54,198 nucleotides of DNA. Source: an uncultured SAR86 cluster bacterium. Lineage in GTDB: Bacteria; Pseudomonadota; Gammaproteobacteria; Magnimaribacterales; D2472. The stretch covers positions 1-54,198 of the forward strand of contig CACLMT010000009.1 in assembly GCA_902608115.1 (NCBI GenBank), written 5' to 3'. The position numbers and the translations under genes were made by a program. Shown piece after piece: positions 1-8,779 of the stretch. Numbering within the stretch: position 1 is the first letter of the stretch; every line of letters starts with the position of its first letter. A model generated the notes under the pieces. It ran no database searches and was not told the origin of the DNA. It saw nothing but the letters and a program-made list of their open reading frames with translations.

Positions 1-1568
1 ATTTTCCTCAAGTTAATAATAGACCCATCATTTAATCTTTGTTGATAATCAATTAACTCCCTTTTGATGATGGGAGCCAAAATATATAAGCCTAATATAT
101 TTGGCAAAGCAACCACAAAAATTAATGCATCAGAAAAATCTAATACTGAACTTAAATTAATTGTGCATCCAAGCGCAACAAATACACAAAAGAAAATTTT
201 AAAAATTATTTCTTTGCTTCTTGATTCCCCAAATAAATAAGTCCAGCCTTTCAATCCATAATAAGACCAAGATAGCATGGTAGAAAAAGCAAATAAAATT
301 GCTATAAATGATAGTGGTAAAACTGACCACCCTATTGAACTACTAAAAGCCTGAGAAGTTAATGCTATACCCTGAATTCCTGCGCCAGCCATTCCTGGTT
401 CATATACAGTAGTCAGGATAACTAGTGCGGTAAGGGTGCAAATAACTACAGTATCAATAAAGGGCTCCATCAAACCAACAAAGCCTTCTGTGACCGGTTC
501 TTTAGTTTTTACAGTTGAATGTGCTATGGCTGCTGATCCAATACCTGCTTCATTTGAAAATGCTGCTCGCTGAAACCCAAGAATCATGACGCCTAACATT
601 CCGCCGCTAATGGCAGAAGGATTAAATGCTTCAAGAAAAATTGAAGAAAGAGCCCAGAAAATCTTATCTGCATTTAATAAAATCACTGCAGTGGCTCCAA
701 CTACATAAGTTAAAGTCATAAATGGGACTAGCTTGGTTGTCACCCTTGCTATGCTTTTAATTCCTCCAATAATTACAATCGCAACCATAAGAGCTAGAAA
801 AGATCCAAATAACCAGCCTTTGTCTGAAAAGAAACTTACTTCGCCACCGGTGATAAAAACAAATTGCTGGAATGCTTGGTTAGATTGAAACATATTCCCG
901 ATTCCTAAACAGCCTATTACAATTGAAAGAGCATAAAAATAACCCATTGGTTTTCCAAGCCATCCTAAATTTCTAATGCGAAGACCCTCTTCAATGTAAT
1001 ACATAGGACCACCGGAAATACTCCCATCAGGATTAACCTTTCTATACATTACACCAGCAACACACTCGGCAAATTTTGTTGACATACCTAAGAAACCAGC
1101 AACTATTAACCAAAATGTAGCTCCTGGTCCCCCAATGGAGATTACAATTGCAACTCCTGCAATATTACCTATGCCGACTGTACCAGAAACAGCAGTGGAC
1201 AAAGCTTGAAAATGAGTTAATTCACCTTCATTTTCAGGCCTTGAATAATCTCCTCTTAATAAATGAAATGCATGTCTAAAACCTCTCAAATTTAAGAAAT
1301 TAAAATAAATAGTAAAAAATAAAGCTGCTCCTATTAACCATAAAACAATTAAAGGAAGAGAATTACCTAAAATTTCAATTTCATAAAAAATGAATTTAGA
1401 AATTGCTAAAGTTAGGGGCTGAATAGCATTATTTATAACTTGATCTATATTAGATGCATATAAAGGAAGGCTTATAAAATTAAGAGCAAAGATTTTGAAT
1501 AGAAAGAATTTCCTTGTCCTTTGAAGTAGTCTAATATAATGAACTGATTTAGATAAGATTTTTATCAT
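1..1568 (-). CDS. Sodium:alanine symporter (AGCS family), C-terminus cut off by window edge
   Basis: The reverse strand stays open from an ATG at 1568 to base 1 with no stop, so about 522 residues are present and the C-terminus is outside the window. Reading the strand gives a signal-like hydrophobic N-terminus ending near LPLYAS, then the AGCS core: FQALSTAVSGTVGIGNIAGV, GGPGATFWLIVAGFLGMSTK, SISGGPMYYIEEG, and FQRAAFSNEAGIGSAAIAHS further on. Family members are inner-membrane transporters that import small amino acids (alanine, glycine) with Na+. The frame was checked at both ends and shows no net shift. No Shine-Dalgarno sequence precedes the start, and the start codon overlaps that of the divergent amidotransferase gene. 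Family is secure; substrate is inferred from the family. Confidence 0.9.
   Translation of the reverse strand, partial: MIKILSKSVHYIRLLQRTRKFFLFKIFALNFISLPLYASNIDQVINNAIQPLTLAISKFIFYEIEILGNSLPLIVLWLIGAALFFTIYFNFLNLRGFRHAFHLLRGDYSRPENEGELTHFQALSTAVSGTVGIGNIAGVAIVISIGGPGATFWLIVAGFLGMSTKFAECVAGVMYRKVNPDGSISGGPMYYIEEGLRIRNLGWLGKPMGYFYALSIVIGCLGIGNMFQSNQAFQQFVFITGGEVSFFSDKGWLFGSFLALMVAIVIIGGIKSIARVTTKLVPFMTLTYVVGATAVILLNADKIFWALSSIFLEAFNPSAISGGMLGVMILGFQRAAFSNEAGIGSAAIAHSTVKTKEPVTEGFVGLMEPFIDTVVICTLTALVILTTVYEPGMAGAGIQGIALTSQAFSSSIGWSVLPLSFIAILFAFSTMLSWSYYGLKGWTYLFGESRSKEIIFKIFFCVFVALGCTINLSSVLDFSDALIFVVALPNILGLYILAPIIKRELIDYQQRLNDGSIINLRK
1535..1540 (+). promoter_or_regulatory. Candidate -10 box for the amidotransferase gene
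   Basis: A consensus TATAAT lies 26 nt upstream of the ATG at 1567. A partial -35 (TTGTCC, 1514-1519) sits 15 nt upstream of it, which is short spacing. The site lies inside the first codons of the oppositely oriented symporter gene. AT-rich DNA makes chance TATAAT common, so this is only suggestive. Confidence 0.35.
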
Positions 1569-2265
1569 GCAAATTGGAATTTTAAATACAGATACTATTA
1601 AACCTGAATTTGCCACAAAGTACGGCCAATATCCAGCAATGTTTAAAAGGATGCTTCAAGAGGTTGATCCAAGCATCTTAACAAAAGTATATGAAGTCCA
1701 ACTTGAAGAATATCCAAAAGATGAAAATGAGTGTGATGCCTTTCTTGTTACAGGAAGTAAAGTAAGCGCATATGATGACCTACCATGGATTAATAAATTA
1801 AAAGAATTTATCCAGTCTTTACATGCAAATAAGAAAAAAATCATTGGTATATGCTTTGGGCATCAACTGATAGCTGAAGCGCTTGGGGGGGTTGTAATTA
1901 AATCAAATAGAGGTTGGCATGTTGGGGTTGATTCAGTCAAAGTAAATGATGAAGCAAAGATCTTTGGCATCCCTAACGATGTATTTAATCTAATCTATAA
2001 CCATCAAGATGAAGTTCATACATTACCTGAAAATGCTAAATTACTAGCTTCTTCAGAAAATTGTCCAATTGGAATGATGTCTATTGATAATCATATTCTA
2101 TCTTTTCAAGGGCACATTGAATTTAAAAAAAATTATGCAAAAGATTTACTAGATATGAGAAAAGATATATTAGGAGAAACTATTTATAAAACAGCATGCA
2201 ACTCGCTAAATAAAGAAACAGATGATTTAAAAGTAACAGGGTGGATTTTAAACTTTCTTAAATAA
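1567..2265 (+). CDS. Class I glutamine amidotransferase-like protein
   Basis: The 232-residue product resembles stand-alone class I glutamine amidotransferase domains related to the N-terminal part of GMP synthase. The nucleophile elbow reads IIGICFGHQ with Cys96, and the catalytic His-Glu pair appears as GHIEF (His183, Glu185), a variant of the usual GHPEF. No synthetase domain follows, so the acceptor substrate is unknown; family members release ammonia from glutamine or act on gamma-glutamyl compounds. The start codon overlaps that of the divergent symporter by two bases. The stop lies 12 nt from the stop of the convergent cupin gene. The fold is secure, the specific reaction is not. Confidence 0.82.
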   Translation: MQIGILNTDTIKPEFATKYGQYPAMFKRMLQEVDPSILTKVYEVQLEEYPKDENECDAFLVTGSKVSAYDDLPWINKLKEFIQSLHANKKKIIGICFGHQLIAEALGGVVIKSNRGWHVGVDSVKVNDEAKIFGIPNDVFNLIYNHQDEVHTLPENAKLLASSENCPIGMMSIDNHILSFQGHIEFKKNYAKDLLDMRKDILGETIYKTACNSLNKETDDLKVTGWILNFLK

Positions 2266-2277
2266 CTTTAGTAAGGC

Positions 2278-2802
2278 TTATTCCTTTAAATCGCTATCAA
2301 TCAACACCGCGATTAATAAAGCAGGTTCCTCTCCAAGGTTAACCCATGCATGATTGGTTCCTCTTTGAACAACCACGTCAAAAGGTTTCAGCTTAACCTC
2401 ATCCTCGTCTAACAATAAGGAAACATCACCTTTGAGTAAAATAATATAATCAATGGTATTAGTTTTATGCATTGCTGGGTGCTTAGATGTATCCACACGA
2501 TGTTGTGCAGCTCCCATTCTTTCAAATGCTTCTGCTGCAGCATCTTGTAAGACTTCCCAAGGAATTCCTTCAGGTATTGGGTTGATTTGAAAATATCTAA
2601 ATTTTGTACCTCCATCAGGCGGAGATAATAGAATTTCAGAATCAGCTCTATCAATACTATCAGTTGTATCAATCTGCTGCCCATCAGTATTCCACAATTC
2701 AAAAAGACCCCCTGCCTCCTCTCCAATTGAACAAGCAGGCGGACCATCTATGGTTACAATAGATTTTCCATCTTCATTATGTCCCGTAACTATTCTTCTC
2801 AT
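2278..2802 (-). CDS. Cupin-domain protein
   Basis: The 174-residue protein has a C-terminal cupin barrel (about residues 105-165). Motif 1 reads HPAMHKTNTIDYIILLKG and motif 2 reads FDVVVQRGTNHAWVN, with a histidine near the end of each; the usual second motif-1 histidine is not obvious, so metal binding may be reduced or absent. The first 100 residues carry an acidic segment seen in single-domain cupins of unknown function. It may bind a small ligand or act as a simple dioxygenase or isomerase; the sequence does not decide. It lies 30 nt downstream of the DUF1543 gene on the same strand and may be cotranscribed with it. Confidence 0.78.
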   Translation of the reverse strand: MRRIVTGHNEDGKSIVTIDGPPACSIGEEAGGLFELWNTDGQQIDTTDSIDRADSEILLSPPDGGTKFRYFQINPIPEGIPWEVLQDAAAEAFERMGAAQHRVDTSKHPAMHKTNTIDYIILLKGDVSLLLDEDEVKLKPFDVVVQRGTNHAWVNLGEEPALLIAVLIDSDLKE

Positions 2803-2832
2803 CTAATTTTCTCCAATAATTTCAACAAATAA

Positions 2833-3102
2833 TTATAATTTTTTTGATTCATCATAAGTAAAAGTTCTTGATTTCTTGTGTTTATAATTTTTGACAAGAG
2901 ACACCTCATATCCATCAACACTAGAAATCTCTTTAATACCATCAATATGCATTTTTTTATTCTTAAATTTTTCCATTTGAAAAGTTTTTTTCTTAGCAGA
3001 TTTTACATTTCCAGCAGCAACAAAAAAATTTACGTGAGATTCATAAATCCCTTCCCCTATTTCTTCGTCATAAAAACCTACGTGCACCATAAATAGTTTC
3101 AT
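2833..3102 (-). CDS. DUF1543-type small protein
   Basis: An 89-residue soluble protein beginning MKLFMVHVGFYDEEIGEGIYESHVN, the pattern I associate with DUF1543, whose function is unknown. The C-terminus is very lysine-rich (NYKHKKSRTFTYDESKKL). It lies 28 nt downstream of the RND pump gene and 30 nt upstream of the cupin gene, all on the minus strand, so it could be transcribed with the pump operon. No catalytic motif or membrane segment is visible. The family assignment is from memory of the motif. Confidence 0.7.
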   Translation of the reverse strand: MKLFMVHVGFYDEEIGEGIYESHVNFFVAAGNVKSAKKKTFQMEKFKNKKMHIDGIKEISSVDGYEVSLVKNYKHKKSRTFTYDESKKL

Positions 3103-3130
3103 GCTTTACTCCAATTATTAAAAACCTAGT

Positions 3131-6100
3131 TTATAGCTTTTCAGAAATAGCATACCAAGCTGGAATATAAAATAAAGCAATAATGGCAGACCCTATAACT
3201 CCACCGGCCATTGCCCAAGCAAGAGGTTGAAAAAATATACTAGTTATAAGAAGTGGTAAAAAACCACCAATAGTAGTTGCAGACGTAGTAATAACATGGC
3301 GCGTTGATCGAATTACTACATCCACCAATCCTTCTTTATCTAGGGGAGAATTAGCATTAGCTTCCTTTATGTGAGAGAGAACTACAATAGAATCATTAAT
3401 CGATAAACCAGCCAAACCAATTGCACCCACTAAACCAATAAACCCAAAATTTGCCTGACCAATTGTAAGCCCCATGAATGCCAAACCGGTACACCAAAAT
3501 GCAACGCTTAAAATCAATCCAGCTTGTCTAAAAGAATTTAAAGCTGAAACTAGAGCAATAACAATAAGAATAAAAAATAAGATTACTGAGTTAAACATTT
3601 GGGATTGAGATCTAGCTCTTGATTCAGCTTCGCCACCAGTCTCTAATATATAACCTGGAGGGAGCTGATCTTCAAATACTTTTACCTTATCTTTAAGATA
3701 ATTTTCTGTATCCGAAGGCAATGAACCTGACCAAATCCAGGCCTTCACCTGATTTTGTCTTTTGCCTGCATCTCTTGAAACCATATTTGATTGAGTGGTA
3801 ACTTCAAAATCTCCATAACTTGAAGAATAATCAAAACCATCTTTGGCAGGAATAGATAAAAATTGTGTTGATTCAATTAGATCCTGGGAGAATCCCCTCA
3901 ATCTAATTGGCACTTCCTTATTTCCATCTAACATCATGCCTATAACTGCTCCCTCGCTTGCAATAGCCAATTCATTAATAAAAAATTCACCTGACACTGA
4001 ATTCATAACAAGATTTGGTTCATTAAATCTAAATTCAAGATTTGTTGCTGGAGTTGAGAGTTCGCTATTTGTTAAAGATACATCTGGAGCTCCTCTAATA
4101 ATTAACTCAAGTTTTTTACCTAATGCTCTTAGAATCGATATATCTGGTCCAATAATACTATATTCAATCGCTGCATTCACCGGTGGCCCTGAATCAAACT
4201 TATCAACAATGATTTTTATATCTGGATTATCACTTGTGATTTTTCTTGCAAACATTGGAAGAACTTCAATCATTTCTTGATAAGAATTAGCTATATAAAC
4301 ACCCTGAGCAATATTATTTTGTCCTGTCTTAGTTTCAGATCCTATAACGTTGTAAAGTAGATGAGGCAAACTCCTGCCCACAAACCAAAAATCACTCTGA
4401 ACAATCCCACTTTTGTTAATTGATTCTCTTAATTCATGAACCTTTTTCTCAGTTGTTGTAAGAGAAGAGTTTGGGGGTAATTCAATAAAAACCTTAAACA
4501 TATTCCTATCTAACTCAGGAAAAAAATCAGCTTTTAAAAATGGAAACATTAAAAAACCAAGCAATGGTAATATCATAGCTATCATGATGCCGCGCTTTGG
4601 AACTTCATAAGACCAGATAAGTAATGCTCTATATCTTTTTAAAAGTTTTTCATTTGAATAGCCTGTACCAGACAGCATTTCTTTATCAAAAAACTTAATA
4701 TTTTCCATGTAATTTAGAAAAACAGGCACGACATATAAAGCTAAAAATAAAGATGAGGTAATGGATAAAATGACTGTCTTAGCCATCCCGCCAACAAATT
4801 CTGAACTTGGGCCTTCTCCTGCAGCAATTGGAAAAAATGCTAAAGCAGTGGTTGCGGTTGCTGCAGAAAGTGGTATCCAGAGATGATGAAAACTTTCAAA
4901 TGAAGCTTCTCTTTGGGAAAATCCTAACCTCCGCCTGTATCGAAAATCTTCTACAACAATGATTGCATTATCTATCAATAAGCCTAGAGCAATAATAATT
5001 CCTGTCATGGATGTTTGATGAAGGGGAAGGTCTAATAACCTACAACCATACAGAACTAAAAAGATAGTTAATGGAATGACTGACCCAACAATTAAAGCCG
5101 ATCTAAATCCTAGAAGAAAATAGCTAATTGCAGTGACAATAAGAGTTGCAAAGAGAATACTAGAATATAAATTATTAAATTTCTGATTAAAATAATAGGA
5201 TTCGTCATAAATTTTATTAATTGAAATTTCAGGAGGAAGTTGAGATTTAAATTTATCAACTAATGTAGAAATTTCACCTGCATATAAATCAACTCTTTGA
5301 CCAAAAACTCCTCTTACATCTACTAAAACTGCTCTTTGCCCATTTAATAGAGTAATTGCTTCAGGGGGATCACGCGGGGTTTTTGTAACGCTTGCTATAT
5401 CTCCAATTCGTATAATTTCAAAATCATTAATTGCCTTGATTGGTAAATCTGCTACTTCAACAACGCTTGTAAGATTGTCTTTAGATTTAATTAACACCTC
5501 TTTTCCACCTTGGGTAATCTGTCCTATCGGTTTCTTTGTATCAAGCTGAGATAAAACCTTGGTTACTTCTTGAAAACTCAACCCAAGAGCAGAAAGTTTC
5601 GCATTATCTATTTCTATTAGAACTTCTTCATCTGCAGCGCCAAAAACAAAACTTCTATCTGATCCATCAATATATGCTAGGGTTTGTCTCAAATCTTCAG
5701 CTATTCGCGACAACATTATCAAAGGCATGTCTCCCTCGCCATTCCAGGTTAATGCATACATTAAAGTTGTTGGCGGGCCACTGCTCCTTACCATACGCGG
5801 TTTAACTCCTACAGGAAGGAGGAAGATTGATTCATCTAATTTATCTTGAACCTGAGACCATACTTGCTCAATTAACCTTGGAGAAACTTCAGATTTTAAT
5901 TCTATTATTGTAGAACCATATCCTTGAGAGGCAAAAGAATCTATTTCATCAACCTCATAGACTTCTCTAAGTTTAGCTTCCATAGGTTCTAAAACTTGAG
6001 TCTCTAATCTAGCTGGAGATGCCCCAGGGTAAACAGTTTGAATAACGGACCATCTCTGTGCTATTTCTGGATTCTCTTGCCTTGATACAGTTCCTAAGGC

Positions 6101-6181
6101 AAAAATTCCAGATAAAAAGATAAATATTAATAATAGAGCAAATACTCTTTGTCTCTGAAACAGGATTTTTAGTAACAGCAT
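3131..6181 (-). CDS. RND-type efflux pump, inner-membrane transporter subunit (AcrB/HAE family)
   Basis: The 1016-residue length and architecture match a full RND pump: an N-terminal membrane helix, a large periplasmic loop, a central membrane bundle beginning near SSILFATLIVTAISYFLLGF, a second periplasmic loop, and a C-terminal bundle. The TM4 motif reads GLLIDNAIIVVED, keeping the first relay aspartate but with Asn in place of the second. The TM10-like motif is GLSINDSIVV. This D-N/N-D pattern occurs in a branch of HAE pumps, so it is not evidence of inactivity. The adaptor gene ends 4 nt upstream. No outer-membrane channel gene is next to it; tolC at 44408 probably supplies it. Substrates cannot be told from sequence. 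Confidence 0.94.
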   Translation of the reverse strand: MLLLKILFQRQRVFALLLIFIFLSGIFALGTVSRQENPEIAQRWSVIQTVYPGASPARLETQVLEPMEAKLREVYEVDEIDSFASQGYGSTIIELKSEVSPRLIEQVWSQVQDKLDESIFLLPVGVKPRMVRSSGPPTTLMYALTWNGEGDMPLIMLSRIAEDLRQTLAYIDGSDRSFVFGAADEEVLIEIDNAKLSALGLSFQEVTKVLSQLDTKKPIGQITQGGKEVLIKSKDNLTSVVEVADLPIKAINDFEIIRIGDIASVTKTPRDPPEAITLLNGQRAVLVDVRGVFGQRVDLYAGEISTLVDKFKSQLPPEISINKIYDESYYFNQKFNNLYSSILFATLIVTAISYFLLGFRSALIVGSVIPLTIFLVLYGCRLLDLPLHQTSMTGIIIALGLLIDNAIIVVEDFRYRRRLGFSQREASFESFHHLWIPLSAATATTALAFFPIAAGEGPSSEFVGGMAKTVILSITSSLFLALYVVPVFLNYMENIKFFDKEMLSGTGYSNEKLLKRYRALLIWSYEVPKRGIMIAMILPLLGFLMFPFLKADFFPELDRNMFKVFIELPPNSSLTTTEKKVHELRESINKSGIVQSDFWFVGRSLPHLLYNVIGSETKTGQNNIAQGVYIANSYQEMIEVLPMFARKITSDNPDIKIIVDKFDSGPPVNAAIEYSIIGPDISILRALGKKLELIIRGAPDVSLTNSELSTPATNLEFRFNEPNLVMNSVSGEFFINELAIASEGAVIGMMLDGNKEVPIRLRGFSQDLIESTQFLSIPAKDGFDYSSSYGDFEVTTQSNMVSRDAGKRQNQVKAWIWSGSLPSDTENYLKDKVKVFEDQLPPGYILETGGEAESRARSQSQMFNSVILFFILIVIALVSALNSFRQAGLILSVAFWCTGLAFMGLTIGQANFGFIGLVGAIGLAGLSINDSIVVLSHIKEANANSPLDKEGLVDVVIRSTRHVITTSATTIGGFLPLLITSIFFQPLAWAMAGGVIGSAIIALFYIPAWYAISEKL

Positions 6182-6185
6182 AAAT

Positions 6186-7181
6186 CTAATTAGCTCTTAA
6201 GATTTCATTCTCTATTACCTTGGTGGCTCCCCCAGCAACTACCATGTCACCATTTTCAATGGTTCCGGTGATAAATGCGCTATCTTTCCCAGCATGAATC
6301 AATTCAACAATTTCTTTTGAAACTTGATACTGATTATTTGAATCCCTATTCAAGGTATATATATTCCATAAGCCTTGCGTTCCTTGTGATAATGCAGTTG
6401 ATGGGACCCAAGCACCTCGTTTATTAATTGTTTGTTTTAATTCAAGATAAGAAATCGATCCTGGATTGATAAATGAATCAAATTCAAAAATACACAATCT
6501 ATTGTCTGAGCCTTGGGCACTCATCTGTGCAAAGCGTTTAAATTTTGCAGGATATTGTTTTTTATTAATTAAAAAATTATATGAATCTCCGATATTCAAA
6601 TTCTCTATAGTATTTACTGGGATAGAAACATGGGCTTCAACACTTGTTGAGTCAATAATTTCTAAAATTGGAACTCCAGGGCTTACAACCGTACCGGAAT
6701 CTAAAAACCGATTCTGAATGAAGCCTGAGAAAGGTGCACGTATTTTTGTTTGCTCTAATTTAACTGTATAAAGATCAACTTGAGCTTGTGCAATCAAATA
6801 TTCTGAATTAGCTTTATCTAATTCTTGATTTGAAATAAAACCCTTTGCTTTTAAGTCCTTAAATCTAGTTAATGCTTGAGAAGCCAAATCAAACCTTGCC
6901 AATGATTGATTTAAATTTGCTTGCATTTCTGCTGGGTCTAAAAAAGCAAGAATTTGATTCTTTATAACTTGATCTCCAATATCAACAGTTACTTGAGAAA
7001 TCTTTCCCGGTATTTCAAATGCTAATTTTGAAAAATTAAGAGGTAATATTTTCCCAGGAAACCTCTGCATAGAATTATAAGAGGGCTGAATTTCAAGAGT
7101 TGCAATTTCTAGAGACGAATAAGCCCCATATAAATCTGATAAATAAAATGATAGAACTAAAAAAAATATCGATTTTTTCAT
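6186..7181 (-). CDS. RND efflux periplasmic adaptor (membrane fusion protein)
   Basis: The 331-residue protein opens with a signal peptide (MKKSIFFLVLSFYLSDLYGA). It then shows the adaptor pattern: a split lipoyl/barrel-sandwich domain (GKISQVTVDIGDQVIKNQIL and KLEQTKIRAPFSGFIQ), a short helical hairpin between them (about residues 85-135), a beta-barrel, and a membrane-proximal C-terminus. Adaptors of this kind bridge an RND pump to TolC. The gene is first in the pump operon. Its start is about 30 nt from two tandem operator copies shared with the divergent tetR-type gene, so repression by that regulator is likely. No lipobox is seen. Confidence 0.92.
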   Translation of the reverse strand: MKKSIFFLVLSFYLSDLYGAYSSLEIATLEIQPSYNSMQRFPGKILPLNFSKLAFEIPGKISQVTVDIGDQVIKNQILAFLDPAEMQANLNQSLARFDLASQALTRFKDLKAKGFISNQELDKANSEYLIAQAQVDLYTVKLEQTKIRAPFSGFIQNRFLDSGTVVSPGVPILEIIDSTSVEAHVSIPVNTIENLNIGDSYNFLINKKQYPAKFKRFAQMSAQGSDNRLCIFEFDSFINPGSISYLELKQTINKRGAWVPSTALSQGTQGLWNIYTLNRDSNNQYQVSKEIVELIHAGKDSAFITGTIENGDMVVAGGATKVIENEILRAN

Positions 7182-7210
7182 ATATTTGACTTAATTATAA
7201 AAATTATCTA

Positions 7211-7229
7211 ATGTTAACAGTGTCAACAT
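7211..7229. promoter_or_regulatory. Operator copy 1 in the adaptor/TetR divergent promoter
   Basis: ATGTTAACAGTGTCAACAT is a near-perfect 19-bp inverted repeat (arms ATGTTxACA and TGTxAACAT around one central base, one mismatched pair). It is repeated identically 28 bp downstream. Read on the minus strand it contains TTGACA, a consensus -35 element, so a bound repressor would block the pump promoter. TetR-family regulators typically bind such palindromes between themselves and a divergent target. Confidence 0.8.
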
Positions 7230-7238
7230 ACAACAATA

Positions 7239-7257
7239 ATGTTAACAGTGTCAACAT
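7239..7257. promoter_or_regulatory. Operator copy 2 in the adaptor/TetR divergent promoter
   Basis: A second identical 19-bp copy of ATGTTAACAGTGTCAACAT lies 28 bp from the first and 10 nt before the preferred TetR start codon. On the minus strand its TTGACA is followed after 18 nt by TATGTT, a plausible pump promoter. The copies differ only in flanking bases. A related sequence occurs in the tolC promoter at 44381. Confidence 0.8.
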
Positions 7258-7267
7258 TTTTTATGAT

Positions 7268-7864
7268 ATGAAATATCACCACGGAGATCTTAAAGGAGCG
7301 CTTGTCAAAAGTGCTTGTATAGTTTGTGAGAAATCAGGCTATGAGAAATTAAGCTTAAGATCAATTGCGAAAGAGGCCAATGTCTCACAAACTGCTCCAT
7401 ATCGACACTTTAAAACAAAACAAGATTTATTAGCTGAAGTTGCCAAGTGTGGCTTTGAAGAGCTGAGACAAAATATGAAAAAATCTCTTCAGAAAAATAA
7501 AGACCTTAATGCGAAGGAGAAATTTATTGAAATGGGGATGGAGTATCTTAACTTTGGATTAAATAAACAAAAAACTTTCGATTTAATGAATCACGCTGAC
7601 CTCTACTTCCCTGATTTCCCTGAGTTAGAAAAAAGTGCAAATGCTACTTTTGCCTTATTGGTTGATGGAATGTTAAATCTTATGCCCAATCTTTCAGAAG
7701 ATGAGTTGAAATCTGAGTGCATTAAAAATTGGGCAATGATAACTGGGTTAGTCTCAATCTTAAGAAAGGAAACCGATGAGGCTTCAGAAACACCCGCAGG
7801 CATAGCAATTGATTTTGTTAAAAAAGATGTCAAAAAATTTCTAGAAACTGTTATATCTAGTTAG
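7268..7864 (+). CDS. TetR-family transcriptional repressor
   Basis: From the ATG at 7268 the product is 198 residues and begins MKYHHGDLKGALVKSACIV, the standard start of this TetR subgroup. The helix-turn-helix reads LSLRSIAKEANVSQTAPYRH with FKTKQDLLAEV after it. The C-terminal part (about 75-190) is the variable ligand-binding and dimer domain. An in-frame ATG at 7211 would add 19 residues but lies in the operator itself and gives a non-family extension, so I rejected it. The gene is divergent from the RND operon, which it probably represses along with itself. Its stop overlaps the end of the convergent DUF4399 gene by 4 nt. Confidence 0.92.
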   Translation: MKYHHGDLKGALVKSACIVCEKSGYEKLSLRSIAKEANVSQTAPYRHFKTKQDLLAEVAKCGFEELRQNMKKSLQKNKDLNAKEKFIEMGMEYLNFGLNKQKTFDLMNHADLYFPDFPELEKSANATFALLVDGMLNLMPNLSEDELKSECIKNWAMITGLVSILRKETDEASETPAGIAIDFVKKDVKKFLETVISS

Positions 7865-8277
7865 TTTGACTGAACATTAACAGAAATTCTTTTTGAGAAA
7901 ATTGGTGGGTCATGAGGAATATGACGATAATCACCTAGCAAGAGCTGTAATGTATGAACGCCTGGAGTTAATACAACCTGTGTTTCTGTTTGCCCCTTTC
8001 CAAAATGAACATGATTCTTATCCGCAGGAATAGGTAAATTAAATGCAGGTAATTTAGAATCTATAATAAGGTGATGATGACCAGTTCCATCTAGAGCTAT
8101 CCCAGCAGGAGCAACTCCAAAATCTTTTAACCCAAATTTAACTACAAACTTATTTTCTACTACTTGATTATTTAATGGCGAAATGAAATAAACAGAAGCA
8201 TTAGATAAACCTGGACTAAGTTCGAGTGAAAATATTTGCAATGAAAAGAGCGCTAAGCTCAATAAAATCTTTTGCAT
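7861..8277 (-). CDS. DUF4399 domain periplasmic protein
   Basis: The 138-residue protein has a signal peptide (MQKILLSLALFSLQIFSLEL), then a domain with VYFISPLNNQVV, GVAPAGIALDGTGHHHLIID, NHVHFGKGQTETQ and LLLGDYRHIPHDPP. These match DUF4399, whose function is unknown. The many histidines (GHHHLI, HVHF, YRHIPHDP) suggest a metal site, which is inference. Its start codon directly follows the stop codon of the flavin reductase gene with no gap, so the two are cotranscribed. Export to the periplasm is inferred from the signal peptide. Confidence 0.82.
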   Translation of the reverse strand: MQKILLSLALFSLQIFSLELSPGLSNASVYFISPLNNQVVENKFVVKFGLKDFGVAPAGIALDGTGHHHLIIDSKLPAFNLPIPADKNHVHFGKGQTETQVVLTPGVHTLQLLLGDYRHIPHDPPIFSKRISVNVQSN

Positions 8278-8742
8278 CTAATCTAAATATCCGCCATCGG
8301 CATACATAAGAGTATTAAAAGAATTAACACTGATAGCTTTCACAACCTTTGTAATGACAATTGAATGAGTGTGATATTCAATTATTTGATCTATTTTACA
8401 AAATATATTTGATTGAGCCTCTTTTAAAAATGGTAATTCAGAATTATCCCAATCATTGTTTTCAAATCTAGCATTTTCTTGATCCTTTGAACTACATAAG
8501 TTTGCGATATCAACTTGATGCTTTGAGAGAATATTAATACATAAGCCTCCCCCTAAACTCAAAGCCTTATGAATGCCTGCACTTTTATTTACACACACCA
8601 ATATAGATGGTGGTTCCATAGAAAGAGAAGTAACTGATGAGGCGGTCATAGCATATGGCTTCCCACCAGAATCTTTTGCAGAAATAATACTTACCGATGC
8701 AGCTAAATGCCTCATAGATGTTAAAAATTCTTCTCTTTGCAT
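8278..8742 (-). CDS. Flavin reductase-like domain protein (FMN-binding)
   Basis: The 154-residue protein matches the short flavin reductase domain family: MRHLAASVSIISAKDSGGKP, then YAMTASSVTSLSMEPPSILV, CVNKSAGIH, and CINILSKHQVDIANLCSSKD. Such proteins bind FMN or FAD and use NAD(P)H, often supplying reduced flavin to a monooxygenase. No obvious partner monooxygenase is adjacent; a luciferase-like oxidoreductase lies 41 kb away and need not be related. The usual C-terminal GDHxIFIG-type motif is replaced by YHTHSIVITKVV. It is the first gene of a two-gene operon and is divergent from rsmD across 37 nt. Confidence 0.82.
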   Translation of the reverse strand: MQREEFLTSMRHLAASVSIISAKDSGGKPYAMTASSVTSLSMEPPSILVCVNKSAGIHKALSLGGGLCINILSKHQVDIANLCSSKDQENARFENNDWDNSELPFLKEAQSNIFCKIDQIIEYHTHSIVITKVVKAISVNSFNTLMYADGGYLD

Positions 8743-8779
8743 TGGAGTTATAATTTATACTCTTTAAAAATTTTATAAA

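Noticed and set aside
2409-2747. Minus-strand 112-codon frame overlapping the cupin gene
   Set aside because: It is out of frame with a clear cupin domain and shows no family features.
3843-4280. Plus-strand 145-codon frame inside the RND pump gene
   Set aside because: It lies wholly antisense to a conserved part of the pump and has no recognisable motif or ribosome site.
3131-6181. RND pump read as inactive because the second TM4 aspartate is Asn
   Set aside because: The D-N pattern with N-D in the later helix is common in functional pumps of this branch, so it is no evidence of loss.
7211-7267. N-terminal extension of the TetR gene from the ATG at 7211
   Set aside because: The extra 19 residues are encoded by the operator repeats themselves, and family members begin at MKYHHGDL (7268).
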